A stretch of 64,000 nucleotides of DNA from Cordilura impudica (GCA_963682025.1 OY821517.1:49377162-49441161); one strand, 5' to 3'; shown: positions 11,514-23,882, counted from the stretch's first letter. Numbers and translations are program-made. The notes: generated from the sequence alone by a model not told the origin.

Positions 11514-12730
11514 TTACAAGAATATTGAGTTCTTGGGAAATGTGTGCAATTATTTGGTAATTTTATAATGGAATTTGCTTTTGTAATTTACAATAATAAA
11601 TTTATTGCCATTACATACCGCCAATTTTCTCATTTTACTTATTTTCTCATTTTATTGTGATCTTGCACATCACTGTCCTTATTATTATTTTTCACACAAC
11701 GATAGCATTGAAAAACAACAGTTTTCTTAATCGTTTTCGCAATGTTGTATTATTTATGTAAGCGATTTGTTTTGTTGGTGGTTGAGATTTTTAAAAAATC
11801 AACTCATATATTAACAAAATGATCAGAGTTTAGAGTTGATACACGTTGTTTCAACTATCATTTAAAGTTCTTTAAAATCATAAAGAAAACGTTTTAATTG
11901 TATAAAATTTAATATTGTAAACGATACTGTGTCATTTCTAAATTCATTGGGCTGCTTCTACTAATAATATTATAGTTCATTTAAATGCATGTCTCTACAT
12001 GCACACATAGAAATGTATTACGATGAAAAATAAATGCTGTTTTATAAGTAGTTACTAATAATAAATCTACAATAAATCACATACGATAGAATTCAAGTAA
12101 ATACAGCTTTCGCATCTCATAACCACACATGTATGTATGTGATATACATAATATACATATATATATATATATATATGTAGATATATATATATATACTATA
12201 ATATAATATACTATATGTATATTATGTACTGTGAGCATAAAAAACATTTTTTTGTCTTATAATTAAAGTTAAATAATATTAAAGTTAATGACATTAGTCA
12301 CCAAGTTATATTGCAAAATTCAGTAGATATTTAATAAGAGTTTAACTCAATAAAAACATAAATCAAAATGAAACACAGCCAAAAAAAAAAACAAATTCAC
12401 TTTAGTCTAAAACACAGCCTATTTCACGCGTCAAAAAAGTCAAAGGTCAACATTTACAGTTAACTGTAACAGTACATACAAATGTATATCATATGTGTAT
12501 ATTTATAGACACTGAGTCTTATAACTGTAGCCGCGCTTTTTTTATTATTTATCTTAAATGCTAAAAAAATTTCACAAATCCTATTACACTGTGGAATATT
12601 TTCGGGGTCATTGCCTGGGGGGGTAATTCTAAGTCAGGTTTAAAGTACTAGGCCAGTATAGTAAAACCTTCAAAAGATTTGGCGTTCTCAGGCCAAACTT
12701 TATTTTGATGATATATATTTATTTTTTTCC
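11514..12730. other. Spacer; TA-rich microsatellites
   Basis: No gene seen. TATATA-rich tracts at about 12145-12230 and ordinary AT-rich sequence elsewhere. Confidence 0.4.
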
Positions 12731-13090
12731 TTATTTTGATGTTTGTTTGCTTAGTTTTTCAGCTATAACTCAACAACCATTGATGATTTCTCATTTAATT
12801 CTCCAGCAAAGTTGTAGGTGAGGCTTAAGCAAATAATTTATATTCAGGTATCCATATAAAAAATCAAGTTTCACTCCTTTTATCAAATGCAATCGTAAAA
12901 AATTTTAATTTTTTTAACTTTGTTTATCAATATTCGTCAATAACTCGTCAGTAAGTCCAAATATCTGGCCTGAAAAAATAAATCCAAAGACAATTGTCTT
13001 TATTTCGAAAAAAAAAAAAACAATTTCTTTTGAAAATAATGACTTTACTCGAGTTCTATGAATTATAACTATAAAAAACTATTCGCCATA

Positions 13091-14475
13091 TGTGACCTTC
13101 TCCGAGAAAAGGGACCAAGTGTGTCAAAAAACGGGTTTGGACTTAAGAGTGGATTCTGGTACCTAAAAGGGTGTAGAATAAGATGAAATGAGTTAGATTT
13201 CTGATAAAAATTTATTTACCCCATAAAAACGTACAAAAAATGAACTTGGGAAAATCGATAAAAATGAGAAAAACATTAAAATTTTATAATTTTTGATTTT
13301 TTGGTTTTAAATTGTTTTATTTCGTCAGTCTTCGAATTTTTTTGGAGTTTGGACTTTTTTTCGGTGTTTCGTGATCTTGTACTCCGATTTTCTTCCGTTT
13401 GACAACTTCAATGATTCCGGTGATAACACACGCGATTGCCGTTTTGAAGACTTGCCACTTAGTTCATGTTTTCGTTCAGAAAAGCCAACATTATCACTAT
13501 GTCGAATCAAATTTTTATAACGTTTTAAACCAACATCGTAAATAAAACAAAATATCTTTCTACAAATATGAATGCCACGAAATAAGTACATTGTATCAAC
13601 TCTGGATTTATTTTTTACCCTTTGGCCATACTTCTTCCGACTTTCAGTATTATAAACGTTTTCGAGCGATAAATGTTGTCAATGAAATTCCAAATGGCTC
13701 AAATGGACTAAATCTTGTTCTGGTTTACTTAATTCTTGGAAAAATTGCCGGCTTTGTATAGCAAGATTTTCTGGAATTATCTTATAACATTCTTTCGAAC
13801 AACATGCTTCGGATTTTTCTCCGTACATCAAATCGATGTTCATAGGCTCTTGTATATCTTTAACGAATTCCTCCAATTCGGACATAATATTGGATTCGGA
13901 AACATCATGCAAAAAACTTTGATTTTCAGTTAGTCCCGAAGTATTAGCACCGACACTTTCAGATAACGTCATATCGATCTCATCATCGCCATAAACCGAG
14001 TCTAGTCTTTTTAAATCAGAACTGTCAGAAATATCCATTTTTATAAAAATTACTTGAAATTAACATCAGCTTAGTAACAAAATTACAAAAGAACCAAAAT
14101 TGCGAAACAACTTTTGAGATATTCATAACACTCGTTATACAGTTGGCACAAGACTGAAGCGTCACTTTATTCTTTTCCTTTCTTATAGTTATTTTTACAA
14201 TGTTTTTCGTATTAGTATACGCACATCAACGCTTTGCTGAGAGCGAACAGAGCAGCAACAATAGCAAAGGTATTGTCACACTAAAAGCGAAAAAAATACG
14301 TCACCACATAGGCATGACGTCACCAAAGTCGGCACCCAATCATAACTAACCATACCAAATCGCATCTCCCAACTGAAGGTGTGTTCAAAGTGATAATGCG
14401 TTATGAAACTTTAAATGCGTTTTTCTCAAAACTTTATTTTTACACACTAGGTCCCTTTTCTCGGAGAAGGTCACA
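13091..14475 (-). mobile_element. TIR DNA transposon with single broken ORF
   Basis: Terminal inverted repeats of about 32 bp begin TGTGACCTTCTCCGAGAAAA and continue GGGACC-AGTGTGT, with one mismatch between the ends. They are flanked by TA on both sides (13089-13090, 14476-14477), suggesting a TA target duplication. The only coding region is the minus-strand frame at 14038-13325. At 1.4 kb it probably lacks most of an autonomous transposase. The superfamily is not assigned. Confidence 0.8.
13325..14038 (-). pseudogene. Transposon-encoded protein, N-terminal part, one in-frame stop
   Basis: Starts MDISDSSDLKRLDSVYGDDE (acidic), then a Cys-containing segment (EACCSKECYKIIPENLAIQS), QFFQELSKPEQDLVHLSHLEFH, an in-frame TGA at 13679-13681, and in the same frame RKKYGQRVKNKS...YLFRGIHICRKIFCFIYDVG, ending in a basic tail. 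I recognise the layout of an N-terminal Cys region followed by an F-x-G-x-x-[IV]-C-[RK]-x-x-F-x-F motif from uncharacterised transposon-type proteins of insects and cnidarians. No catalytic domain follows. Only the single TGA separates the halves, so this copy may be fairly young. Function unknown. Confidence 0.6.
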
Positions 14476-14849
14476 TATATATGTTTAGCGTAGTTAACCA
14501 TTTTTAAAATATTTCCTAGTGCATCATATAACTTTTTCGTTTCTGCACTATATGTACGCTCTTGGAACCGAAGTTTTTTCATTGGTTTTATGCGGTAAAA
14601 GCGCTTTCAACCTGCACAATTCCATTTTTCGCCTTAAATTGAATGTTTATCCCTAAAAAACTAAGCAAACAAACATCAAGATAAGCAAAAATGTCAAAGG
14701 TCATAATGAATTCCATACGCAACTAAAAGTCAGGAACAAGTTCATACAACTAGATTCTGCATTGTAAATAATGTATTGCATCCTATTGGAGTCTACTTTG
14801 AAGTTTGCAAATTAAAATATTGGTGATTGAATGAATAGCATGAGTTTAA

Positions 14850-15736
14850 ACCTTTCACGACCAATGGGATATATATGTCCCATTTTTAGTTTTTCTTATA
14901 TTTTCCACATTTTCCAACCGATTTTTTTAAAGCTGACTTGAATCGACAGAGGATAGTTTTAGCTTTCGGACTATACCAAAAAAAAAGGCACATGTATTCT
15001 CAGGACCTAAGACGGCAACCCCAAAGTCTGAAAATTGTGTTTTTTTCTAAAGATATTTGGATGTCATTAATTCGGACGTTAGTGAACCGAAAATATTAAA
15101 ATTTTTATATAACATGGACCAGTATTTATGGTTTTCAGAAACACCAAAATATTTGGTATCACAAAAATATTTGGAATTATTCAGCAAAATTCAGTACGGG
15201 TAAAAAAGTTGTTTTATAGTTTTATATTTTTATTAAATTAAAAAAATTCATAATATTAAATCAACAATTAATTAAACTATAAATAAAAAAGACTTAGAAA
15301 AAGATTAGTGCTAAATACCTCAAAAATATAAAATCAACTATGATAATCTTCGAAGCAATTACAGTTTTTTTGTGAAACAAATAATTTTTTTTTTAAAGGA
15401 ACGATTTTCCTTTCCATTTTTAGTACAAACTAAAAAAGTAGTAATCGATTCTCTGTGATCTATATTTAAAAATTGACAACAAATACAAAACCAAAGCTAC
15501 AGTTATTTATGTAAAAAATAAAAACACAAATCACTGACTTGCTTTGGGCGGAGTAAATTAGTTGCTAATTTTGACCGTTGACGACCAATGGGATATATAT
15601 GGCCCATGGATTTTTTCCTTGAAGGAATAAAAAAAAATATTTTTGACAATACTTTTGTTTAGAAATGTTGGGTCGTTAAGTACGAATCCACAAAAAAAAA
15701 ATTATTTCCAGCAATTTAGGTTTGGTCGTGAAAGCG
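14850..15736. mobile_element. piggyBac-like non-autonomous element (TTAA flanks)
   Basis: Inverted termini ACCTTTCACGACCAA and CGCTTTCACGACCAA are bounded by TTAA at 14846-14849 and 15737-15740. Each arm also contains GACCAATGGGATATATATG. 887 bp without ORF. TTAA targets and CCTTT-type ends suggest piggyBac; this is inference from the ends only. Confidence 0.7.
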
Positions 15737-15740
15737 TTAA

Positions 15741-16284
15741 TTAATAAAATTCCCGTTACTTCTTTTGATGCCAGAATTTATATCACTTTAATAAACTACA
15801 ATAGGATTTACCGAAAAGTTTTTTAAACCTAAGATAACTCAATGATCGAATGAGAAATTATTTTGGCAAACTCATCAGTTCATTATCTTTTAAATAATTT
15901 GTTGCTGATATGGGTTCGTGATAATTGCTGGATAATTTCTTACTCAATCTTTAACCAGATAAATTTATCGATAAACCAATAATCATAAAATTAATATAAA
16001 AAAAATGGCGTGACTTAAATTACGATACGCAGTGTTTAACATTAATATTTTAAATTAATTATAAATGCAATTATACATTTGTATGTAAAAACGTAAAAGT
16101 AACATCATAATATCGTATACACATATGTACTTATATATTATAAAGTATATATTTACGCTCATCACTGACTAACTGACTCACTGTAACTCTGTATGATTAA
16201 TAAATTTTATTTCATAATATTACTATTCATACGTCTAAATATTAATATAATAACCTAGCATTGCAAACATTTTACATAAACCTT
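15741..16284. other. Spacer without gene
   Basis: AT-rich, nothing recognisable. Confidence 0.4.
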
Positions 16285-16794
16285 TTCTTAAAAAAGTAAA
16301 TTTACTTAAAGAAATTACTTTTTTTCAAATTAATTTTCTTAAAAAAGTACGTGTTCTTAAAAAATTACGTTTTCTTAAAAAGTATCCATATCGTAAAAAG
16401 TATTTTCTTCCTTAAAAAAGTAATTTTTTAAAAAAGTAGCATATGTTAAAAAGTACTCTTTCTTATAAAAGTATATTTTCTAATTGAACATCTATACTTA
16501 TAACAAATAATTTTTTTAAGATCCTTTTGTAAAAAATACCTTTTCTAAAAAAAAAAACATTTTCTTAAAAAAGTACTTTTTATTAAAAAAAAAAAAAACA
16601 TTTTCCTAAAAAAGTACTTTTTCTTTAAAAAAAAACACATTTTTTAATAAGTAAATTTCCTATATATACTACATTTTCTTGAAGAAAAGTAAATTGTTTT
16701 AAAAAATAAAAAATAATAAAGTACCTTTTTTAAAAAAAATTAATTTTTCTTAAAAACGTTCCTTTTTCGTAAAAAGTGCGTATTCTTAGATTAG

Positions 16795-17575
16795 TTTAGA
16801 TTAAGAAGGCTCTACGCACTATGGCATGAGATACGATATGTCCCGGGTAGGGACATTCAAAATAATATGTTATGCTGTTTCCACCCCTCAGCTCGCAGAG
16901 CTAACCTTTTATTCGTATATGATATCTAATATAACAGTGTCCAGTAAAGAATCCCGTCAAGGCCCTTAAGTCATTCTTATTAAGGGAAAGTAATCTTTCC
17001 CATTAGACACTGGATGGAGTTATAAATCTCTTAGCTTGCAGTTGGCTGGGACTTTTGCCTCAGTGTTCGACAATTTGTGATTCCCTCCACTCCATCATTT
17101 TATATTTAATGTTTCCTACTGAAACACCACAGAATAGTTCCGTACCGATGAAAGCACGGCAGGCCCCTCGATTGGCTGGGCAATCTGCCCTTTTGTTGCC
17201 CTCGTGTCCCGGAATCCAGCATAGCGTTAGTTTATTGCATCTACCTAATTGGGTTGAACACTTCGATGCAATCCAAAACAAGTTTAGACGTCACAGTGTA
17301 AGACATAATTGCCTTTAGTGCAGCCTGACTCTCGGATAGTATGTAAATGAGTGCCCTTTTAATCTTTCTTCTAATACATTCACTCACGCATAATAAATAG
17401 GGAAGACCTCCGCTTGGAAAATGGATGGGTATTTTCGCATGGGTAAGGCACGTTGAAAATTGAGACCGAATATGCCCGCGCCCGTGTACTCATTTGATTG
17501 TTTGTGAACCACACATATGAACACTGCTCTGGTTCACAGGTCCTACTGGTCCATAAGCTCCGCTCCAAAACATAT
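16795..17575 (-). pseudogene. LINE fragment: RNase H domain and C-terminal tail
   Basis: The minus strand encodes an RNase H fold in shifting frames: (Y/F)PSIFQAEVFPI, then ILSESQAALKAIMS and KLTLCWIPGHEGNKRAD. The C-terminal tail follows, with RALTGFFTGHC-like and ETA-HI-like blocks down to about 16800. An RNase H of this type belongs to jockey/R1/I-group LINE ORF2 proteins. Frameshifts near 17240 and 17310 and the missing RT show a dead fragment. It interrupts the satellite-like array, so it arrived after the array formed. Confidence 0.75.
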
Positions 17576-18460
17576 TTGTAGAATGTACATTTTCTTAAAA
17601 AAGTATCTATGCTAAAAAGTACCTTTTTTTTAATTATAATTTTCTTAAAAATTACATTTTCTTAAAAAAAAGTTTTTTGTTTTAAAGTACCTTTTCTGAA
17701 AAGTACATTTTAAAAAAAAAGTACCTTATCATAAAAAGTGTCATGTTTATAAAAATGGCCTTTTCGTAAAATGAAAAAAAAAATACCTTTTCTTAGAAAA
17801 TGTGTTTCTAAAAAAGGCGTAATATCTCAAAAAAGTACCAAAAAAGACCTTGTCCTATAAAAGAAAATTTTCTTAAAAAGTACATTTTCTTTAAAAAAAA
17901 AAAAGTACCCAGACCTAAAAAGGACCTTTTCTTAAAAAAGTAAATTTTTTTAAAGAATTCATTTTCTTATAAAGGTAAATTTTCTATAAAAAAAAGATTA
18001 TTTTCTTTAAAGAGTACCTTTTCTTGAAAAGAAAGTAATTTTTTAAGTACCTTTTTTAAAAGTACCCTTTTTAAAATTGTACCTTATCTTAAAAAGTATC
18101 TTACCTTGAAAAGTACATTTCCTTATTAATATTAACTTTTCTTAAAATAGTAACCTTTCTTAACAAAATTTAATTTTTTAAAAAGTAATTTTTTTTTATA
18201 TAAAGTACATTTTCTTAAAAAAGTGCCTATTCCTAAAAATCACCTTTTCTTAAAAAACGCATTTTCTTAAAAATGTCTCTTTTTTAAAAAAAGTACTTTA
18301 TTTTAAAAGAACCTTTTGTTATAAAAATTACATTTTCTTACAAAGTAACAAAGTAACAAAAGAAAAGTAACAAAATCACCTTTTAAAAAAAAGTATCTGT
18401 TCTTATAAAAAGTACATTTTCTTCAAAAAGTACATTTTCTTCAAAAGTACATTATCTTAA

Positions 18461-18820
18461 CAGTCTCGCTGCCACATCAGTCGAAAAGGCCAGACGACAC
18501 CTTACTGTACTCAACGGCCACAATGAATATTATTATAATGTTCGCTACAACCACAAAGATTTTTGTAGTTTTACTTCTTTAGTAAAAATTCAGTTGTGTT
18601 GTAAGTTTTGTGGTGGTAAGACGTTTAGTAGATTTATTTAGTGTCAGTCGTTTTTGATTTGTCGATAATGACCTCCAGCCTCTCAAATGTATTAAAATAT
18701 GTTCTAAACATTTTTTAATAGATCTTTGTCAGGTCGAAGTGTCTGACAAAACATTTCTGTTTTTATGACTGACAACTGAATATTCGAAAAAGGCTTAAAA
18801 ATGTAATGGCAGTTAGAGTG
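18461..18820. mobile_element. TTAA-flanked MITE inside the satellite-like array
   Basis: Inverted ends CAGTCTCGCTGCCA and CACTCTAACTGCCA (inverse), with TTAA at 18457-18460 and 18821-18824. 360 bp, no ORF. The sequence is clearly unlike the surrounding array. Confidence 0.65.
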
Positions 18821-20960
18821 TTAAAAACTTAATTATTCCTCAAAAAAAAAAAAAATTTCTTAAAATAAGTTTATTTTCTTATAAAAAGCACCTTTTCTTA
18901 AAAAATGTTTTCTCTTAAAAAATGGCTTTTAAGAAAAAGTACATTTTCTTATACAAAGTAAATTATTTTATACAAAGTACTTTTTGTTGGAAAAGTACGT
19001 TTACTTAAAAAAGTATCTTGAAAAGTAAATTTTCTTAAAAAGTACCTTTTCTAAGAATAGTAGCTTTTCTTATAAAAAAGGAAACCAAATTTCCTAAAAA
19101 AGTACCTGTTCTTAAAAATACCATTACTTAAAAATGTACCTGTTACTAAAAGGTAAATTTCTTTAAAAAAAAATGCTTTTTCTTAAAATAATTTTTTTAT
19201 AAAATGTAAATTATCTTAAAAAAGTACGTTTTTAAAAAACACTTTCTTAAAAAATTACTTTTTTAAAAAGAAATTTTTTTTACACACATTAAATTTTCTT
19301 TAAAACTAAGCTCCTTTTCTTTAAAAAAAAGTACGTTTTCTTAAAAGTCAAATTTCTAAAAAAAAGTACTTTATCTTAAAAAAATTTTTATCTTAAAATA
19401 ATACCTTTAAAAAATTTATTTATCTTTAAAAATCCCTTTTTAAAAATAAAATGGTTTTATATAAAGCACAATTTCTTTAAAAAAAATCCTTTTTTGAAAA
19501 AGTTCCTTTTCTTAAAAAAGTACATATTCTTAAAAAAAAGTACATTTTCTTAAAAAAATATATTTTCTTAAAAAATTCCTTGTCTTAAAAATGTGTATTT
19601 TCTTAAAAAAGAACCTCTCCTTAATAAAAATTTCTTTTCTTAGAAAAAGTACATTTTCTTAATTCTTTTATAAAAAGAGAATTTTCTAAGAATAGTAGCT
19701 TTTATTATAAAAAAGGAAACCAAATTTCCTGAAAAAGTACCTGTTCTTAAAAATACCATTACTTAAAAAAGTACCTGTTCGTAAAAGGTAACTTTCTTTA
19801 AAAAAAAGTACTTTTTCTTAAAATAATAATTTTTTATAAAAATAGTACGTTTTAAAAAAAACACTTTTTCTTAAAAAACTACTTTAAAAAGGAAATTTTT
19901 TTATATACACTAAATTTTCTTTAAAAATAAGTTCCTTTTCTTTAAAAAAAAAAGTACCTTTTAATAAAAAATACCATTTCTTGAAAAAGTACGTTTTCTT
20001 AAAAGTTAAATTTCTAAAAAAAAAAGTACTTTATCTTAAAAAAATATTTTTTTATAAAAGATACCTTATCTTAAAATAGTACCTTTTAAAAATTTATTTT
20101 TCTTAAAAAATCCCTTTTTAAAAATAAAATGTTTTTATATAAAGCACAATTTCTTTAAAAAAAATCCTTTTTTAAATAAGTTCCTTTTCTTAAAAAAGTA
20201 TCTATTCTTAAAAAAGCACCTTTCTTAAAAAAATATATTTTCTTAAAAAATTCCTCGTCTTCAAAATGTGTATTTTCTTAAAAAAGAACCTCTTCTTAAT
20301 AAAAATATCTTTTCTTAGAAAAAGTACATTTTCTTAATTCTTTTATAAAAAGGAACTTTTCTAAGAATAGTAGCTTTTCTTATAAAAAAGGAAACCAAAT
20401 TTCCTGAAAAAGTACCTGTTCTTAAAAATACCATTACTTAAAACAGTACCTGTTCTTAAAAGGTACATTTCTTAAAAAAAAGTAATTTTTCCTAAAATAA
20501 TATTTATTTTTAAATAAGTTCCTTTTCTTAAAAAAAAGTACATTTTAATAAAAAATGCCATTTTTAAAAAAGTACGTTTTCTTAAAAGATAAATTTCAAA
20601 AAAAAGTACTTTATTTTAAAAAAATATTTTTTTATAAAAGATACCTTATATTAAAATATGTAGTACCTTTTAAAAATTTATTTTTCTTAAAAAATCCCTT
20701 TTTTAAAATAAAATGTTTTTATATAAAACACAATTTCTTTAAAAAAAAATCCTTTTTAAATAAGTTCCTTTTCTTAAAAAAGTACATATTCTTAAAAAAG
20801 TACCTTTTCTTAAAAAAATATATTTTCTTTGTCTTAAAAATGTGTATTTTCTTAAAAAAGAACCCCTTCTTAATAAAAATATATTTTCTTAGAAAAAGTA
20901 CATTTTCTTAGTTCTTTTATAAAAAGGAACTTTTCTTAAATCTTTTTAAAAAAGTTTTTT

Positions 20961-21828
20961 TTAAAAAAGTTTTTTCATAATTTATCAACAGGCAACTTAG
21001 GCGCCTTACAACCCACTAATATTGTATATACCACATAAAAATATCATTGACCCACAATAACGTTTCTTACTTAGGAGAATTCCAAACAAAAATTAATTGT
21101 AACTAACTGTACTTGACGATTTATTATTTGACATGCATGCATTATATGTATTTATTTATGTTATGAAATCTTCAATAAAACAGTACTCAGAAATTTGTTA
21201 ATTAACTTCAAGCAAGGTAAACAAAGAAACATTTTCAATTGCGATGTTTTGGTTAATTTTAAAATGTAATATCAGTTTATTAGAAATAAGGCCACAGCCC
21301 GTGGGAGTTGCCATATGAAACTTGTTTATTTATATTGAAAATTAAAAAAAGGTTCGACTACTGTTTGCCACCATTTTACATACATATGGGTATCTCCTGG
21401 GTAACGGACGCGACATTCGCTCGCTTTCAAATACGCCAAAAGCAAGAAAGATGCGCACAGACTAGATATATGTTTTTAGTGTTTCAAAGCGCTGAACGAG
21501 TGCTACATTTTAGAAATAAGTGGAAAATAATTAATTCAATTTAGTAGAAAGTTATAGGAAATTATGAACTTAAACGGACGCGACAAAAAACAGAAGTTAT
21601 TTTGAAGCGCCTTTAGAAATATATAAAGTTCAACGATATTTGAAAACTTTGTTTCCTTATATACACATGGAAATGAACGTCAAAGGATAACTGTTGTTCG
21701 TAGACTTATGAAATATGAGAATTATCTCTTATTTTTTTAGTTAAGTATAGCACAAAGACGGACGCGATATAACGGACGCGACAAATTTTTCCTATAGGAA
21801 AAAAATACAGTAATGATGTTCATTCACT
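20961..21828. other. Spacer with repeated ACGGACGCGAC motifs
   Basis: No gene recognised. The motif ACGGACGCGA(C/T) occurs at 21404, 21574, 21758 and 21772, with a fifth, diverged copy at 24116. A block TTTACATACATATGGGTAT at 21376 is inverted near 24445-24463. The pair may mark an old element about 3 kb long that enclosed the nested DINE copies. Confidence 0.35.
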
Positions 21829-22311
21829 TAAATTTTTAGGTCGAAAAATGGAGGGATCCTGACCATATTTGATAAGGTCACTTATTTTTTGCAAAAACAT
21901 ATACAAACCAAATTTGAGAAAAATCTGTCCAATATTTTTGTTTTTTGATAGATTCAAGTGAAGATCGGGAAGCAGCTTTATATCGATCCATATTTTTTTT
22001 TTGCAAATTTTTGTTTTTTGATAGATTCAAGTGAAGATCGGGAATCAGCTTTATATGGGGGATATGACTAAGAATTGTCCTATAGGTTTTATTTTCGGAC
22101 TACTGATTACTGGATGTAATAAACATACACAACCCCTATTTGACCGAGATCTATATGATAATGTGAATCTAATGGCAATTTAAGTCTCGATCCCGATTTC
22201 CAACAATTTCAATAGAGCTTATCCTACTGCCGATATAAGCTTATATGCTAAATTTTATCAAAATATATATATTTATATTTGCTACCTGTAGTTTGATTAC
22301 AAGGTTTATAT

Positions 22312-23765
22312 TAGGGTGTCCAAAAAAAATAATTTTTTTATTTTCATGGGTGCCCAAGCATTTTTTGAAAGCTAATAGGGTAAAGTATTTTTGTGATTTT
22401 TTTCAGATTTTTCAGAAGAGGTTTAGAGGTCGCTAATGTCGAATTATACCCGGGACATTTTTTGAGTTTTACTTTTTTTACATTTTGCATAACTGGCAAA
22501 AACACCTTAGAATATTTTTAATTTCACAAAATGGGTACAAAGCGTCAAAAGGGTATAACTTTGGAATGGTAAGAGCAAATTCAATAATTTAAATGACTCA
22601 GCCTTTATCCACATTTTAAACTGCGTCATTAGTTCTTTTAAACTTTGATAGAATTTTTGAAAGTTACAAAGCATTACTTTCAAAATTTATGCAAAATTTA
22701 CGAAAAAATGTTATTAAGGGGACCCAAATGAGCAAAAAATTAACGAAACTTACGATTTCTACATAGAAAAGTAAAGCTTGAACATTCTTCTTTTAAAATA
22801 TTGACTTTGTAACAAAGAAAATCGTGGTTATGGGCCAAGTAATAAGTAAAACTCAAAAAATGTCCGGGAATCCCGATTTTTGGCTAAAATTCGACTTTAG
22901 CGACCTCTAAACCTCTTCCGAAATATCTGAAAAAAATCACAAAAATACTTTACCCCATAAGCTTACAAAAAATGCTTGGGCACCCATTTTTATACCCTAT
23001 ACCACTACGTGGTTTGGGTATAATGACTTTGCGCTGCTGTTTGTAACTACCAAAAATATTTGACCAGACCCATCTTTTCTGAGTCGATTCAGCAATGTCC
23101 GTCCGTCCGTCTGTGTGTCCATGTAAAGCTTGTAATCAAACTACAGGTCGCAAATATGAATATAAAATTTGGTATGTAAGCTTTTATCGGCCATAGGATG
23201 AACGCTATTGAAATTGGTGAAATTCGGTCCATGTACAGACCTAGCCCCCATACAAATGACCCCTATGAAACCGACATGAAGTGCCATAAGATCCAAATTA
23301 TAATATAGATCCCAGTCAAAATGGGTTTGTGTATGTTTATTATATCCATTAATCAGTAGTCCAAAAATAGTCCCTATAGGACAATTCGTAGTCATAGGTC
23401 CCATATAAGCTGCTTCCCGATCTTCACTTAAATCTATCAAAAAAAAAATATTGCACAGATTTTTCTCAAATTTGGTTTGTATATATTTTTTCAAAATATA
23501 AGTGATTTTACCAAATAAGCTCAAGATCGGTCCATTTTTCGACCTAGTCCCCATATAAATATAGCACCCGATATGAAGTTTTTCATATTTGCAGCAAAAA
23601 ATTAATAACAATGCCACTCAAATTTGGTTTATGCTTATTTTCTATATCAAATTAGTTGGACCGAAAGATAGGGTCTCTAAACCATGGTATAGGCTATCAT
23701 ATGGTCGGTCTAGACCGACTATAATTTTCTTACTTGTTATATTTTTTTTTTTTTGGGACACCCTA
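22312..23765. mobile_element. hAT-like non-autonomous element with ~150-bp inverted arms
   Basis: Ends TAGGGTGTCC-(A)n on both sides. Long inverted arms (22345-22490 and 22850-22990) share GGGTGCCCAAGCATTTTTTG and GAGGTTTAGAGGTCGCTAA. Flanked by GTTTATAT (22304-22311) and GTTTACAT (23766-23773), an 8-bp duplication with one mismatch. A TAGGG start plus 8-bp TSD fits hAT. Non-coding. A later DINE-1-like copy sits inside the right end. Confidence 0.75.
22991..23737 (+). mobile_element. DINE-1-like element, copy 4, inside the hAT-like element
   Basis: Complete plan: ATACCCTATACCACTACG, GTCC microsatellite, ATGGTATAGGCTATC, palindrome GGTCGGTCTAGACCGACT, TTTTCTTACTTGTT. It splits the right arm of the enclosing hAT-like element from its GGGACACCCTA end. 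Confidence 0.85.
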
Positions 23766-23882
23766 GTTTACATGGACACACAGACGGATGGACGGTCGGA
23801 CGGACATAGCTAAATCGACTCAGAAAGTGATTCTGAGTCGATCGGTATAATTAAAGATGGGCTTAGTTCAAATATTTTTGAT

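Larger units (their letters stand above)
12732..14688. mobile_element. Outer palindromic element interrupted by a TIR transposon
   Basis: The block GATGTTTGTTTGCTTAGTTT (about 12739-12758) recurs inverted at about 14655-14676, in each case followed inward by unrelated AT-rich sequence. Without the 1385-bp insertion at 13091-14475 it would be about 570 bp. Probably an older MITE that served as the target. The ends are not exactly known. Confidence 0.45.
16285..20960. repeat. Degenerate satellite-like array (TTTTCTTAAAAAAGTAC unit)
   Basis: About 4.7 kb (with two insertions) of a loosely tandem unit of roughly 18-20 bp, TTTTCTTAAAAAAGTAC with variable A and T runs. A longer period is superimposed: the landmark AAGAATAGTAGCTTTT occurs at 19053, 19688 and 20363, each followed by the same neighbours (AAGGAAACCAAATTTCC, ACCATTACTTAAAA). 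That is a higher-order repeat of about 635-675 bp. Lys/Phe-rich open frames here (for example 20555-20911) are by-products. Confidence 0.85.
21829..23882 (-). mobile_element. DINE-1-like element, copy 3, split by a hAT-like insertion
   Basis: The two halves, 21829-22311 and 23766-23882, rejoin to a DINE-1-like sequence: the block CTGTAGTTTGATTACAAG before the break and CATGGACACACAGACGG after it are neighbours in the other copies. Its 3' hairpin end is missing. A ~65-bp stretch (GATTCAAGTGAAGATCGGGA...) is duplicated at 21951-22050. Confidence 0.75.

Noticed and set aside
20555..20911. 118-codon Lys/Phe-rich frame
   Set aside because: By-product of the TTTTCTTAAAAAAG array.
16285..20960. CRISPR-like or regular repeat-spacer array
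   Set aside because: Units are irregular in length with no unique spacers. The context is a eukaryotic genome.
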